This document shows, piece after piece, positions 9,632 through 17,690 of a stretch of 64,000 nucleotides of DNA. Made by a program: the position numbers and the translations under genes. The notes beneath the pieces are model-generated. The model had not been told where the DNA came from. It saw only the letters and a list, made by a program, of their open reading frames with translations, and searched no databases. Every line of letters begins with the position of its first letter. The stretch's first letter is position 1. The DNA comes from Lachnospiraceae bacterium MD335 (GTDB lineage Bacteria > Bacillota > Clostridia > Lachnospirales > Lachnospiraceae), in assembly GCA_000403335.2 (NCBI GenBank), contig KE159633.1, positions 37,407 to 101,406 of the forward strand, given 5' to 3'.

Positions 9632-9700
9632 AACCAAATTTACAATAAACACAACCAAATCTACAAATGCTCTCTATAGTTTCAGAAAATATGCTAAAAT
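9632..9700 (+). promoter_or_regulatory. Putative LytTR operator and promoter of the regulator
   Basis: Two near-identical direct repeats, AACCAAATTTACAA (9632-9645) and AACCAAATCTACAA (9653-9666), lie exactly 21 bp apart, two helical turns. A candidate -10 (TATGCT 9690-9695 or TAAAAT 9695-9700) follows 24-29 bp later. LytTR regulators are known to bind direct repeats in phase on one helix face, so autoregulation is inferred. Confidence 0.5.
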
Positions 9701-9837
9701 GTTCAAAAATACATACCAATAATTATTAATTATTAAATTTCTATAAACTTAAAGTCAAACCCAAACCTGCAATGAACCGTAATTTTTATACAATAACACA
9801 GAAAAAGCAATAACACAACAAAAGCGAGGTGTCAACC

Positions 9838-10584
9838 ATGTATCAGATTGCAATCTGCGATGACGAACAACAGGAATTGGATAAGGTGGAGCATATGCTG
9901 CGGGCGTTTGACAGACCGTCCGACGGATTTGCCATAAAACGGTATACGGATGCAAAAGCTCTGCTTTTGGAGATTAAAACAAATACATACCAGCCGGACA
10001 TTATTCTGCTGGACATTTATATGCCGTATGCGACGGGAATTGAGACGGCAAGAAAACTGCGTGATATGGGGAATACAGGCAGTGTTATTTTTGTGACCTC
10101 ATCAAAGGAGCATGCGTTGGAGGCGTTCGGAGTGTCGGCGTCCGGCTATTTGGTGAAACCGATTTGCGAGAAAGCGCTTTTTGACGCGATGGAGCGGGCA
10201 ATGGAAAATCTCGCGGCAAGACAGTGCCGTTATATTCTTTTGGAAACAGAAGATCATGTCCGCAAGGTTGCGCTTGGCGACATTATCTATTGTGAGGCGC
10301 AGCGTAAGACGCAGTGCGTTTACCTGCAGGGCGGCGAGACTGTTTTGCTGCATATGACGATGGCAAAGCTGTGCGAAACGCTTTGCAGCTATCGGGAGTT
10401 TACAAAGATTGGCGTGTCTTATGTCGTCAATTTGGAGCATATCGAGCGGTTAGGCACACAGATGCTGTATTTGGATAACGGGACGGAAATTTATCTGCCG
10501 CGCGGCTCATACCGGTCTTTACGGGAAAAATATTTCGACTATTATTTTGAGGACGAATCATTTCGTGCAATCCGTACCCTCTAA
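9838..10584 (+). CDS. LytTR-family response regulator
   Basis: Phosphorylation-controlled DNA-binding protein, 248 residues. The receiver domain (1-125) has the acidic pair D8/D9, phospho-acceptor Asp59 in LLDIYMP and Lys107 in YLVKP. The C-terminal LytTR domain (about 140-245) starts after a short linker. I choose ATG 9838 over the GTG at 9829 because the latter overlaps the AGCGAGG ribosome-binding site. It heads the surface-protein cluster, whose apparent kinase partner (15458-16636) looks catalytically degenerate. Its targets are inferred to be promoters carrying the 21-bp repeats. Confidence 0.9.
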   Translation: MYQIAICDDEQQELDKVEHMLRAFDRPSDGFAIKRYTDAKALLLEIKTNTYQPDIILLDIYMPYATGIETARKLRDMGNTGSVIFVTSSKEHALEAFGVSASGYLVKPICEKALFDAMERAMENLAARQCRYILLETEDHVRKVALGDIIYCEAQRKTQCVYLQGGETVLLHMTMAKLCETLCSYREFTKIGVSYVVNLEHIERLGTQMLYLDNGTEIYLPRGSYRSLREKYFDYYFEDESFRAIRTL

Positions 10585-10635
10585 ACTGCAATCCGTACCA
10601 AACCACTATCTTTTTTTTATATTTTACAATATGAT
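10567..10635 (+). promoter_or_regulatory. Putative LytTR operator pair before the secreted-protein cluster
   Basis: Two identical 12-mers GCAATCCGTACC (10567-10578 and 10588-10599) repeat with a 21-bp period. The first copy lies inside the 3' end of the regulator gene. A -10-like TATGAT (10630-10635) is 31 bp past the second copy. The unit matches the one at 20817-20849 at 15 of 21 positions, including the CCTCnAAA spacer. Confidence 0.6.
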
Positions 10636-10840
10636 AAACAGACATGAAAAGCATGTCGGGGACGCTGCCATATTTCCCCCCTCGCAGCGTTTCCGGCATG
10701 AATTCATGTCCAGACAGGCGGCGTATGGAGCGAAAACAAAAATATTACAAAAGAATTTGGCAGGCAGCCCGCGAAGTACGCCGATGTTTGGAAACTAAAA
10801 TACGCACGTAGGAGCGTGCATGAAAGAAAGGAGTTCAACT
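10636..10840 (+). other. Leader before the secreted-protein cluster
   Basis: About 200 bp with no convincing gene. A 55-codon open frame (10644-10811) with a basic C-terminal half exists but lacks a ribosome-binding site. A palindrome GCACGTAGGAGCGTGC occurs near 10804-10819. AAAGGAG at 10827-10833 serves the next gene. Confidence 0.35.
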
Positions 10841-11791
10841 ATGAAAAGAAAATCATTATGGAAGGTACTGGGAACAGGAATGCTTGCATTCAGCCTGATC
10901 GTTTCCCCGCTTGCAGCAACGGCGGCGCAGGCGGCAGAGATGCCCGAGGGACAGACCACAGAGCCGACTGAAACCGAAGAGGAGACCTTGGACGGACAGC
11001 AGGAAAACCGCGCGGGAGAAGGCGGCGATACGAACGTAACCCCTGCGGCAGAGGGCGACGGCACAGGGGATGGCGCTGCCGGCGGTACGGACGACGGTAC
11101 AACTGAAGACCCGATGGTGAAAGAGGGCGGTGAGAAAACAGACCTTGACCCGCTGCGCGACGAGGAGATTCCGGCAGAAGGGATAGAAGGCGAGCCAGAC
11201 TACAAGCCTGCAAAAGAAGCATATGCCGACGTAGAAATCCCCGTTTGGGGCTTTACCGAGGACGCGACCGTCTATTCGGTTGACGTGGAGTGGGGCGCGA
11301 TGACGTTCCAGTGGGAGAACAGCAGCTGGGATCCCGAGACGCACATGAAGAAAGCGGGAGCAGGCTGGAAGGTTTACGACAGCGCTGCAAACAGGGCGCT
11401 CAATGAAACAGTGCATGAAATCAACGAGATTAAAGTCACAAATCATTCCAACGCGAAAGTTTATGCATCGCTTTGGTACACGGCAGTGAATGATGGCACC
11501 GGCGATTTTTCGGACACGAGAGGATGTTTTTCTGCGGCAACCGATTATGATGAAAACAGAACATTCTTCCAAGAAAACTATATGACAAGTCCTGCGTACC
11601 TGCGGCTTGATACCGCAGATAATTCTGAGGTGGAAGGCGAAGCAGGAACGCCGACTGTCGCAAAGGCGTATTTTATGCCCTACGACTTAAAGGAGGAGTT
11701 AAAGAAGGACGACGGTATTACAAAATGGACAAAAATCGGCACAATTACTGTCGGCATTAAGACGGAAGTACCGACATGGCCCGAACCTTAA
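10841..11791 (+). CDS. Secreted protein, paralogue 1
   Basis: Not a family I can name. It has 316 residues from the ATG at 10841, which follows AAAGGAG. A signal peptide (about 1-33) ends in ATAAQAA. An acidic Thr/Gly/Asp-rich linker (about 34-125) follows, then a C-terminal domain of about 190 residues starting at the VYSVDVEWGAMTF motif, with the NEIKVTNHSNAKVYASL segment. That domain is duplicated in the next gene. There is no LPXTG, C-terminal membrane span or lipobox, so the protein is probably released or held by partners. As first gene after the LytTR operator it is probably the main product of that promoter. Confidence 0.8.
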   Translation: MKRKSLWKVLGTGMLAFSLIVSPLAATAAQAAEMPEGQTTEPTETEEETLDGQQENRAGEGGDTNVTPAAEGDGTGDGAAGGTDDGTTEDPMVKEGGEKTDLDPLRDEEIPAEGIEGEPDYKPAKEAYADVEIPVWGFTEDATVYSVDVEWGAMTFQWENSSWDPETHMKKAGAGWKVYDSAANRALNETVHEINEIKVTNHSNAKVYASLWYTAVNDGTGDFSDTRGCFSAATDYDENRTFFQENYMTSPAYLRLDTADNSEVEGEAGTPTVAKAYFMPYDLKEELKKDDGITKWTKIGTITVGIKTEVPTWPEP

Positions 11792-11878
11792 TTTAATGCA
11801 TACAGCCGTTTGGCGGCGCCGGTTTGCACCGACAAAGCGGCAGAATAGTATAAAAACAAATAAAGGAGGATAGCAGGG

Positions 11879-13312
11879 ATGAAACACAAACAGTTCAAAC
11901 AGCGTATCCGCAAGGGAATTGCCGTTTTTATGGCAGGTGTTGCGGCGTGCTTTCTTCTGCTTTCATACACAGGGGACGCAGGCATTGTGAATGCATTAAG
12001 CGCCGGCTTTGTTGAAAAGCATCTTTGGATTGGGGGAACAGAGGTGACGAGGCGGAATTGCGACAATATTTTTAACGAGTTGGGAGAGGATGGAAATCCG
12101 ACCGCTCGCTTTGACCTGAAAACAGGCACCCTGTATTTAAACGGCGTAGATATTCGCGACACCTATAAATATTCTAATAAATATTACTCCTTTTATTCTT
12201 ACGGACCAATGCTGGACAATTTGGTTATTACCGGAGAGAATTATTTTTCCGATGGAATTTTTTCCATTGATAATCCGACAGATTTATACACACAAAATTC
12301 CATAACGGGTACGGGAACGTTGCGCTGCAATGGGAAGTTTCGGTGGGAAGGTACGTCGTTTCAAGCGGAAAAATATCTCATATATGGAAGCGAAACGGAA
12401 AAGACAGGACCAAAGATTGAGGCGAAAGAAGGAGTTGCAATTAACGGTATAGGAATAAAAATGTATGGAGGCGTTATCAAGGGGTTCTCAAAGGACGGCA
12501 TAGGTTTTCAAAACCTGATGAACGCTTCATATGAAAGTAGATTTGTGCAATTGTATAACGACAGTGTTATCATGGCAAAAAAGGGCAAAGCATCAACAGA
12601 ATCCCCCGTTGATGCATACACGGGCCGGACTAAGCGGGTTATGGGCATAAACAGTGAAGACTATTTTGGCTGGGTAGTGTATAAAGCAAAAGATGCCAAA
12701 GATACGATTCCCGAACTGGATGATTGGGATATGGAAATTGACCTGACTGATGAAGATTATTGTGATACGGAAATCGACGTTTTGGGATTTACGGAGGACG
12801 CGACCGTCTACTCGGTTGACGTGGAATGGGGTGCGATGACGTTCCAATATGAAAACGCGACATGGGACGCTACAGCGCACAAGACCGCTGAGAGTGCGCA
12901 ATGGAAAGTGTATGACAGCGAAAACAGCAAGGCGCTTGATACGACGCAGGATGCAATCAACCAAATCAAAGTCACGAATCACTCCAACGCCGGCGTTTAT
13001 GCGACGCTTCATTACGCAGGGACAAAAACGGACGCCGTGGATTATACGGATACTACAGGCGGTTTTACCAAAAGTGCGGAGGATACAGATACACAGCTTA
13101 CCGAAAAAGAAGGCGATGTGCCGGAGTATCTGACACTTTCTACCGCCGACAACAGCGGGGACGCCTCCGTGGCGGGAACGCCGACAACGGGTACGGTCTT
13201 CTTTATGCCGTCGGGCATTAAGGAGGAATACAAAAAAGCGGACGGAATTACCAAATGGTCGCAGATTGGAACGATTACGATCGGAATTGAGACTGAGCAG
13301 CCGACTGCATAA
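11879..13312 (+). CDS. Secreted protein, paralogue 2 with beta-helix-like N domain
   Basis: 477 residues; AAAGGAGG precedes the ATG. A basic N terminus and hydrophobic signal segment (about 13-42) lead to a domain (about 45-240) that opens with LWIGGTEVTR and contains FDLKTGTLYLNGVDI, a layout like parallel beta-helix carbohydrate-binding domains (weak inference). Residues about 295-477 repeat the C-terminal domain of paralogue 1: VYSVDVEWGAMTF, then INQIKVTNHSNAGVYATL. The nucleotide match between the two copies is also high, so the duplication is recent or under conversion. No wall anchor is visible. Confidence 0.8.
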   Translation: MKHKQFKQRIRKGIAVFMAGVAACFLLLSYTGDAGIVNALSAGFVEKHLWIGGTEVTRRNCDNIFNELGEDGNPTARFDLKTGTLYLNGVDIRDTYKYSNKYYSFYSYGPMLDNLVITGENYFSDGIFSIDNPTDLYTQNSITGTGTLRCNGKFRWEGTSFQAEKYLIYGSETEKTGPKIEAKEGVAINGIGIKMYGGVIKGFSKDGIGFQNLMNASYESRFVQLYNDSVIMAKKGKASTESPVDAYTGRTKRVMGINSEDYFGWVVYKAKDAKDTIPELDDWDMEIDLTDEDYCDTEIDVLGFTEDATVYSVDVEWGAMTFQYENATWDATAHKTAESAQWKVYDSENSKALDTTQDAINQIKVTNHSNAGVYATLHYAGTKTDAVDYTDTTGGFTKSAEDTDTQLTEKEGDVPEYLTLSTADNSGDASVAGTPTTGTVFFMPSGIKEEYKKADGITKWSQIGTITIGIETEQPTA

Positions 13313-13320
13313 TAATTGAG

Positions 13321-13450
13321 AATGGGAAAACATTTCCCATTGTCGTACGCCGGTCGTCCGTCAGGGAACCGATTTATCGGTTTGATAACATATTACATTT
13401 GGACGCCCCGTGTGCATAAAACATACGCGGGAAGCTTTACGGCTTCCCGC
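13321..13450. other. Two perfect hairpins between surface genes
   Basis: AATGGGAAA-aca-TTTCCCATT (13321-13341) and GCGGGAAGC-tttacg-GCTTCCCGC (13427-13450). Neither is followed by a T run, so they look more like RNA-stabilising or attenuating structures than terminators. The second ends only 12 bases before the next AGGAAG ribosome-binding site. Confidence 0.5.
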
Positions 13451-13470
13451 AGTAACAGAAAGGAAGAGCC

Positions 13471-14886
13471 ATGAGCAGACAGATTAAAATGGAAGGCGGC
13501 TTTGCATACCGCAATACGGGAACCATCAAAAACAGCTATGCTGCCGTAAAATTAAGCACGGCAGTGCGGTTTGGCAGAAATAAGAGCGAGAATGCAGGTT
13601 TTGTTTATGACAACAGCGGAGAACTTGACCACTGCTTTTCACGCAGTATTGTGCGCACGTGGAGGAAAGGGAAGGACGGTCTGATTGCCGTTAACAAGGG
13701 CAGATTTCACTGGTGCTTTTTTGTCGTGGGCAAGGATAGGAAATTGAAGAAATTCAGGGACAGGGAGCATGGATTTGCCAAAAAGGATGTTGTGCCCGCA
13801 TTTCTTGAGGACGCCTATCAGTGGGATTTTACCGTTTTTGAGCGCGAGCCTGCGGGAAAAATGGAGTTTTTGCAGGAAAGCTGGCGCTGCGCGCCGAACG
13901 GCTTAGAGCAGGCGGCAGTCAAAAAGCCGTTGGAAATCGCAAGCCGCAGACAGCTTTTGGACTGGATTGAACGTGTCAACCGCGGGGAGCCTGAGGCGGC
14001 GCAGGGGAGTGTCCTTCTGACACAAGACCTGGACTTTCACGGAAAGGAAATCCCTTCGATTGGCTGCGACAGACAGCACCCCTTTTTGGGAACATTTGAC
14101 GGCGGAGGGCATCAGATTAAGGGTTTTATTTTGAATGGAAAGGGCATGGCGGAAATCGGCTTTTTCGGCGTGCTCAAGGGAACGGTCCGCAATCTTACCA
14201 TTGACTGCATCGTAAAAGGAAAGAACTGTCCGATTACGGCGGCGTTCTGCGCGGTCAACGAGGGCGAAATCCACTGCTGTGAGGCGCTCTGCAGTATCCA
14301 CGCAAATCGCTATGTCGGGGGCTTCGCCGGCGAAAACAACGGCGTGATAGAACGCTGCTGCGTCAGCGGGAAAAGCCACGGTCTGTTTCTGATTTGGCTG
14401 TTTCCGTTTCTGCCGTACCTTGCGCTGTTGTTTTTGTTTCTGTTTTATCCGCCGCTGCCCCCGCCAGACTATGTGCCCGTGATGGCGGACGCGGCGATTA
14501 TTCCCAATACCGACAACGACTTCGGGGAGCGCACGAACGACAATAAGGCAAGCTACGAGGTGCCAAAGGTGCTGCGGGTGGATACCGCAACGCTTACGGC
14601 GGAGAGCGAGCCCTACGTGATTAAGAACCCAAGCCGCGGGGCGAATTATGATTTTGTGGCGGTGTTGTACATGGTGGACAGCAGCGGGAAAGATGTGGAG
14701 ATTTACCGCTCGGGGCGTATTCCTGTCGGATTTCATATCGAGAATCTGACGCTTACGCCGCCTGAGGGGATTGTGCTTACCAAAGGGACGTATGAGGCGA
14801 AAATGGTCTTCTCGTTTTATAACCACGACACCGGCGAGAAGGGCATGGTGGACTCGGTTGTGCCGATTACGGTGGAGTTGAAATAA
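13471..14886 (+). CDS. GLUG-motif membrane protein
   Basis: 471 residues of unknown role. Residues 1-295 contain GLUG-like repeats (GGFAYRNTGTIKNSYA, NAGFVYDNSGELDHCF, GAFCAVNEGEIHCCEA-type units, and GGFAGENNGVIERCCV). One membrane span follows at about 307-330, then a proline-rich hinge and a C-terminal beta-rich domain (about 365-471). There is no N-terminal signal. By the positive-inside rule the GLUG part may be cytoplasmic, which would be unusual because GLUG repeats are known mainly from secreted proteins. Its C-terminal domain resembles that of the next gene in strand pattern, suggesting partners at the outer membrane face. Confidence 0.75.
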   Translation: MSRQIKMEGGFAYRNTGTIKNSYAAVKLSTAVRFGRNKSENAGFVYDNSGELDHCFSRSIVRTWRKGKDGLIAVNKGRFHWCFFVVGKDRKLKKFRDREHGFAKKDVVPAFLEDAYQWDFTVFEREPAGKMEFLQESWRCAPNGLEQAAVKKPLEIASRRQLLDWIERVNRGEPEAAQGSVLLTQDLDFHGKEIPSIGCDRQHPFLGTFDGGGHQIKGFILNGKGMAEIGFFGVLKGTVRNLTIDCIVKGKNCPITAAFCAVNEGEIHCCEALCSIHANRYVGGFAGENNGVIERCCVSGKSHGLFLIWLFPFLPYLALLFLFLFYPPLPPPDYVPVMADAAIIPNTDNDFGERTNDNKASYEVPKVLRVDTATLTAESEPYVIKNPSRGANYDFVAVLYMVDSSGKDVEIYRSGRIPVGFHIENLTLTPPEGIVLTKGTYEAKMVFSFYNHDTGEKGMVDSVVPITVELK

Positions 14887-14926
14887 GGTTTGATTGTATA
14901 GAACAGGTTGGAGGTTTACATAAAAT

Positions 14927-15424
14927 ATGAAACGGAAAAATTGTGTCACCGATGCGAGGAGAAAAACAAAAATCGGGATTTTGACAAGTCTTGCCATCAT
15001 TTTGTGTATCGCCCTTTCACTCGGATACGTCCGCTTTGCGCAGGGCTACCGCGTATTCCGCGCGCCCGCGCACGAGGAGACGGCGGCAGAAGGACTTCCC
15101 GAGGCAGGACAGGGCTGGCAGGAGCTGCCCGTAAAAGAGGGATACACCATCGGACTCGAAACTGCTCCGATGGTTTTGGGCGGCGGCTTGCAGGTAAATT
15201 TGGCGAATTATGCCGAAAACGCAGTGTGGATTTTGGCACGCATATATCAGGAGGAGGAGCTGATTGGTCAAACTGGTGTTCTGTATCAGGGCGAGTATGT
15301 TGCGCAGGTGCCATGTGAAAAAACAGTATCCGCAGGCGATACCGTGCTGCTGCAGATTATCGCGTATGAGCCGGAAACATATCATAGTGAAGGCGTGGCG
15401 CGGATTTCGTGTCAGGTGCAGTAA
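14927..15424 (+). CDS. Small signal-anchored extracellular protein
   Basis: 165 residues, family not recognised. Basic N terminus, one membrane span at about 16-38, then a short linker and a compact beta-rich domain (about 70-165). GGAGG lies 12 bases before the ATG. Its domain resembles the C-terminal part of the preceding protein (NAVWILARIYQEEELI against YDFVAVLYMVDSSGKDVEI), which is a visual comparison only. It sits 40 bp after that gene and 33 bp before the kinase-like gene, so one operon is likely. Confidence 0.75.
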   Translation: MKRKNCVTDARRKTKIGILTSLAIILCIALSLGYVRFAQGYRVFRAPAHEETAAEGLPEAGQGWQELPVKEGYTIGLETAPMVLGGGLQVNLANYAENAVWILARIYQEEELIGQTGVLYQGEYVAQVPCEKTVSAGDTVLLQIIAYEPETYHSEGVARISCQVQ

Positions 15425-15457
15425 AACGGGGGGGCGGATCAGAAAGGAGACAGGTAT

Positions 15458-16636
15458 ATGTTAGGAGGTTCTTTTTGGATTGCAATGCTTCGGCATATGA
15501 TGGGAGCGGCGCTGATGATGGGCGTGTTTTTTCTGCTTGACAGACCGCGGTTTTCGATAAAAAGGACAGCAGTATATTACTGCGTGTTCGGGGTGCTTGC
15601 CGCGGCGGTGTTTGGCGTGTGGTATTTGGTTGACGTGCAGATTTTTATCAGGCTTTCAGGATTTATGGCGATTTTGGTGGTCGGAATCTTCTGCATTGCC
15701 ATGAGCGCGGATTTTCTATACCTGTCCGTTTATAAGCTGACGCTTGGCTTTTACCTGCTCTCCGTCATGGTATTTTTGGGCATTGACGGTTCGCGTTTAT
15801 GGTTTGGAGGCAGTCTTTGGGCGGATATTGCGCTGCGTGCGGCGACCGGGACGGTAATGCTGCTGTTTATCATAAAAAGCGTGCGTCCACGCTTCCAATC
15901 GGGACGGGAATATCTGAGTGCAGTGATGGATTTGCCGAGCGCAATTACGCTGGTGGTCATGCTGATGATTGCGGGCGTAGGGGCATATTGGCCTGACGAC
16001 CATGCATTATCCGTAAACCGCGTGGTGCGTATTGCGGTCATGCTTGCGATGACAGGCATTATTCAGTGGATGACGTTTCGCACGTATCTTTACCGCGGAA
16101 AAGAATACTGCTGCCGGATGGAAAAGGAGCTTATGGAACTCAACGAGCTGCTGCTGGAGCGCCAATTGCGTCAGATGCAGGTGTCCGGTGCAAATGCTGC
16201 ACATGCGCAGCAGATTTGTGACAATGTGACAGTCAGCAATATATTGTCCACTTACATAGCGTATGCAGATGAGGAAAAAATCGGGATTAAGGTGCAGGCG
16301 GATATAGATGCGCAGATTCAAGTGCGTGAGTTTGACATTGCGGCAATTCTTGTCAGCATTTTTGAGAATGCGATATACGAGTGCCGCAATTCGTACGGAA
16401 AAAAGCGTCAGATTAACGTGGTCCTTCTGCAAAACAAAAACAAGGTGGTGTTGATGTGCCAAAACACCTGTGCGCCTAAGCGGGAACAGGAGGAGTATCC
16501 TGCGTATTGGAAGGAAAAAGCGGAATGCATCCGCAAGCTGGTGCGGTATTACAACGGCGAGGTGGAGTTTTTGGTAGAGGACAACGTGCGCGTTTCCAAG
16601 GTTTTACTGGACGTTTCCATGCAGGGCAGGCGGTAG
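15458..16636 (+). CDS. Membrane GHKL kinase-like protein, catalytic motifs missing
   Basis: 392 residues; GAAAGGAG precedes the ATG. About six membrane spans (residues 5-205) lead to a cytoplasmic part that resembles GHKL sensor kinases of LytTR systems: CDNVTVSNILSTYI corresponds to the usual YCxNPVVNAILSSY block and IFENAIYEC to the N box. The phospho-acceptor histidine motif (RHDxRH type) expected before it is absent, and no GxGxG box is visible near the end. It looks like a pseudokinase or sensor decoy for the regulator at 9838-10584. This absence is seen in the sequence; the regulatory meaning is inferred. Confidence 0.75.
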   Translation: MLGGSFWIAMLRHMMGAALMMGVFFLLDRPRFSIKRTAVYYCVFGVLAAAVFGVWYLVDVQIFIRLSGFMAILVVGIFCIAMSADFLYLSVYKLTLGFYLLSVMVFLGIDGSRLWFGGSLWADIALRAATGTVMLLFIIKSVRPRFQSGREYLSAVMDLPSAITLVVMLMIAGVGAYWPDDHALSVNRVVRIAVMLAMTGIIQWMTFRTYLYRGKEYCCRMEKELMELNELLLERQLRQMQVSGANAAHAQQICDNVTVSNILSTYIAYADEEKIGIKVQADIDAQIQVREFDIAAILVSIFENAIYECRNSYGKKRQINVVLLQNKNKVVLMCQNTCAPKREQEEYPAYWKEKAECIRKLVRYYNGEVEFLVEDNVRVSKVLLDVSMQGRR

Positions 16637-16772
16637 CGCCGCTCCTTGTGCAGGATAGGAACTGTAGCGCAATTAGGCATAAAACGGATGCAATTATTAG
16701 AACGAAAATTTTACACAAAATATCATATTCCGACATAAACTATTAATAAAATAATAGAATGGGGTATGAAGT

Positions 16773-17690
16773 ATGTATTTTCTCTTTTTCATTTTACTGA
16801 TGATTGCATTTTTTAGCTGTATTTTATTTCACATAAGAAAAAAGCGCATTATCAAAAAGATTAAATGCATGGATGAATGTCAGAAATGTTCTGTAATAGA
16901 GGAACTTGTAAAGCCATTCGGCTACTGTTATCATTGCCGGTGCGGCTTCTTTTCAGCCACACTGGATGCATGGCAGAGAAAAGCCGGTTATACCTGGTTT
17001 TATGACTATATGGCGCCTCGGTTTCAGATGGTTTTTGACGCACTGCCGATCTATTTTGACTATAGGGGCAGAACATGGTTAATTGAGTTTTGGAAAGGAC
17101 AATATGGAATCAATACCGGAGCGGAAATCGGTATTTACCATGCAGATGAAATTATTGCCGAAAATGCGTATAAATCGACGCTGTTTGAATGTGCGTCGGA
17201 TGAGGAACTGCTAAACTGTTCATTGACGCTTTGCGACGCAAATGGCGACTGTGTGAAAACCTGTCAGAAGCATTGGTGGATTACGGCATTTTTAACGGGA
17301 TGCTTTACACAGCCTTACAATTTGTGTCTGAAATCAACGCTGACATTTCCAAACGGGGAAATGCAGAGTGCCTTTATTGACGGAATGTATCGGGCAGGAT
17401 ATACACGGCACGATTTTGTATTATGCGGTCTGTCGCTGACATTTACATTCCTTCGGCAAAAAAAGACAGACTATAACTTGCCGACACGCTTTTGGCGCCG
17501 CTTTTCACAGTGGAAAAACAAGATTTCGTGCCGATTGTATTTATGGGTGACAAAGCCCTTTCAGAGCAGTGAAGACCGGATTTTATGCCTGTACTACTGC
17601 ATTCCCATAGCATTCAGAAAACTGCTTCGAATGCGTCGCTTTCATAAACGCTGCCATAAAAAGAGACGCTGCTGCCGGAGACGGTCATGA
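16773..17690 (+). CDS. DUF4474 domain protein
   Basis: 305 residues. An N-terminal membrane span (about 2-20), a basic patch, then a domain I recognise as DUF4474 from its PIYFDYRGRTWLIEFWKG and GQYGINTGAEIGIY blocks and the preceding WQRKAGYTWFYD. Function of DUF4474 is unknown. The C terminus is strongly basic and Arg/Cys/His-rich. The stop overlaps the next gene's start by 4 bp (ATGA), implying translational coupling to the phosphoesterase. Confidence 0.85.
   Translation: MYFLFFILLMIAFFSCILFHIRKKRIIKKIKCMDECQKCSVIEELVKPFGYCYHCRCGFFSATLDAWQRKAGYTWFYDYMAPRFQMVFDALPIYFDYRGRTWLIEFWKGQYGINTGAEIGIYHADEIIAENAYKSTLFECASDEELLNCSLTLCDANGDCVKTCQKHWWITAFLTGCFTQPYNLCLKSTLTFPNGEMQSAFIDGMYRAGYTRHDFVLCGLSLTFTFLRQKKTDYNLPTRFWRRFSQWKNKISCRLYLWVTKPFQSSEDRILCLYYCIPIAFRKLLRMRRFHKRCHKKRRCCRRRS

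Noticed and set aside
10644..10811. 55-codon open frame in the leader of the secreted-protein cluster
   Set aside because: No ribosome-binding site and an odd composition. A basic helical C-terminal half made it worth noting, but it may be chance.
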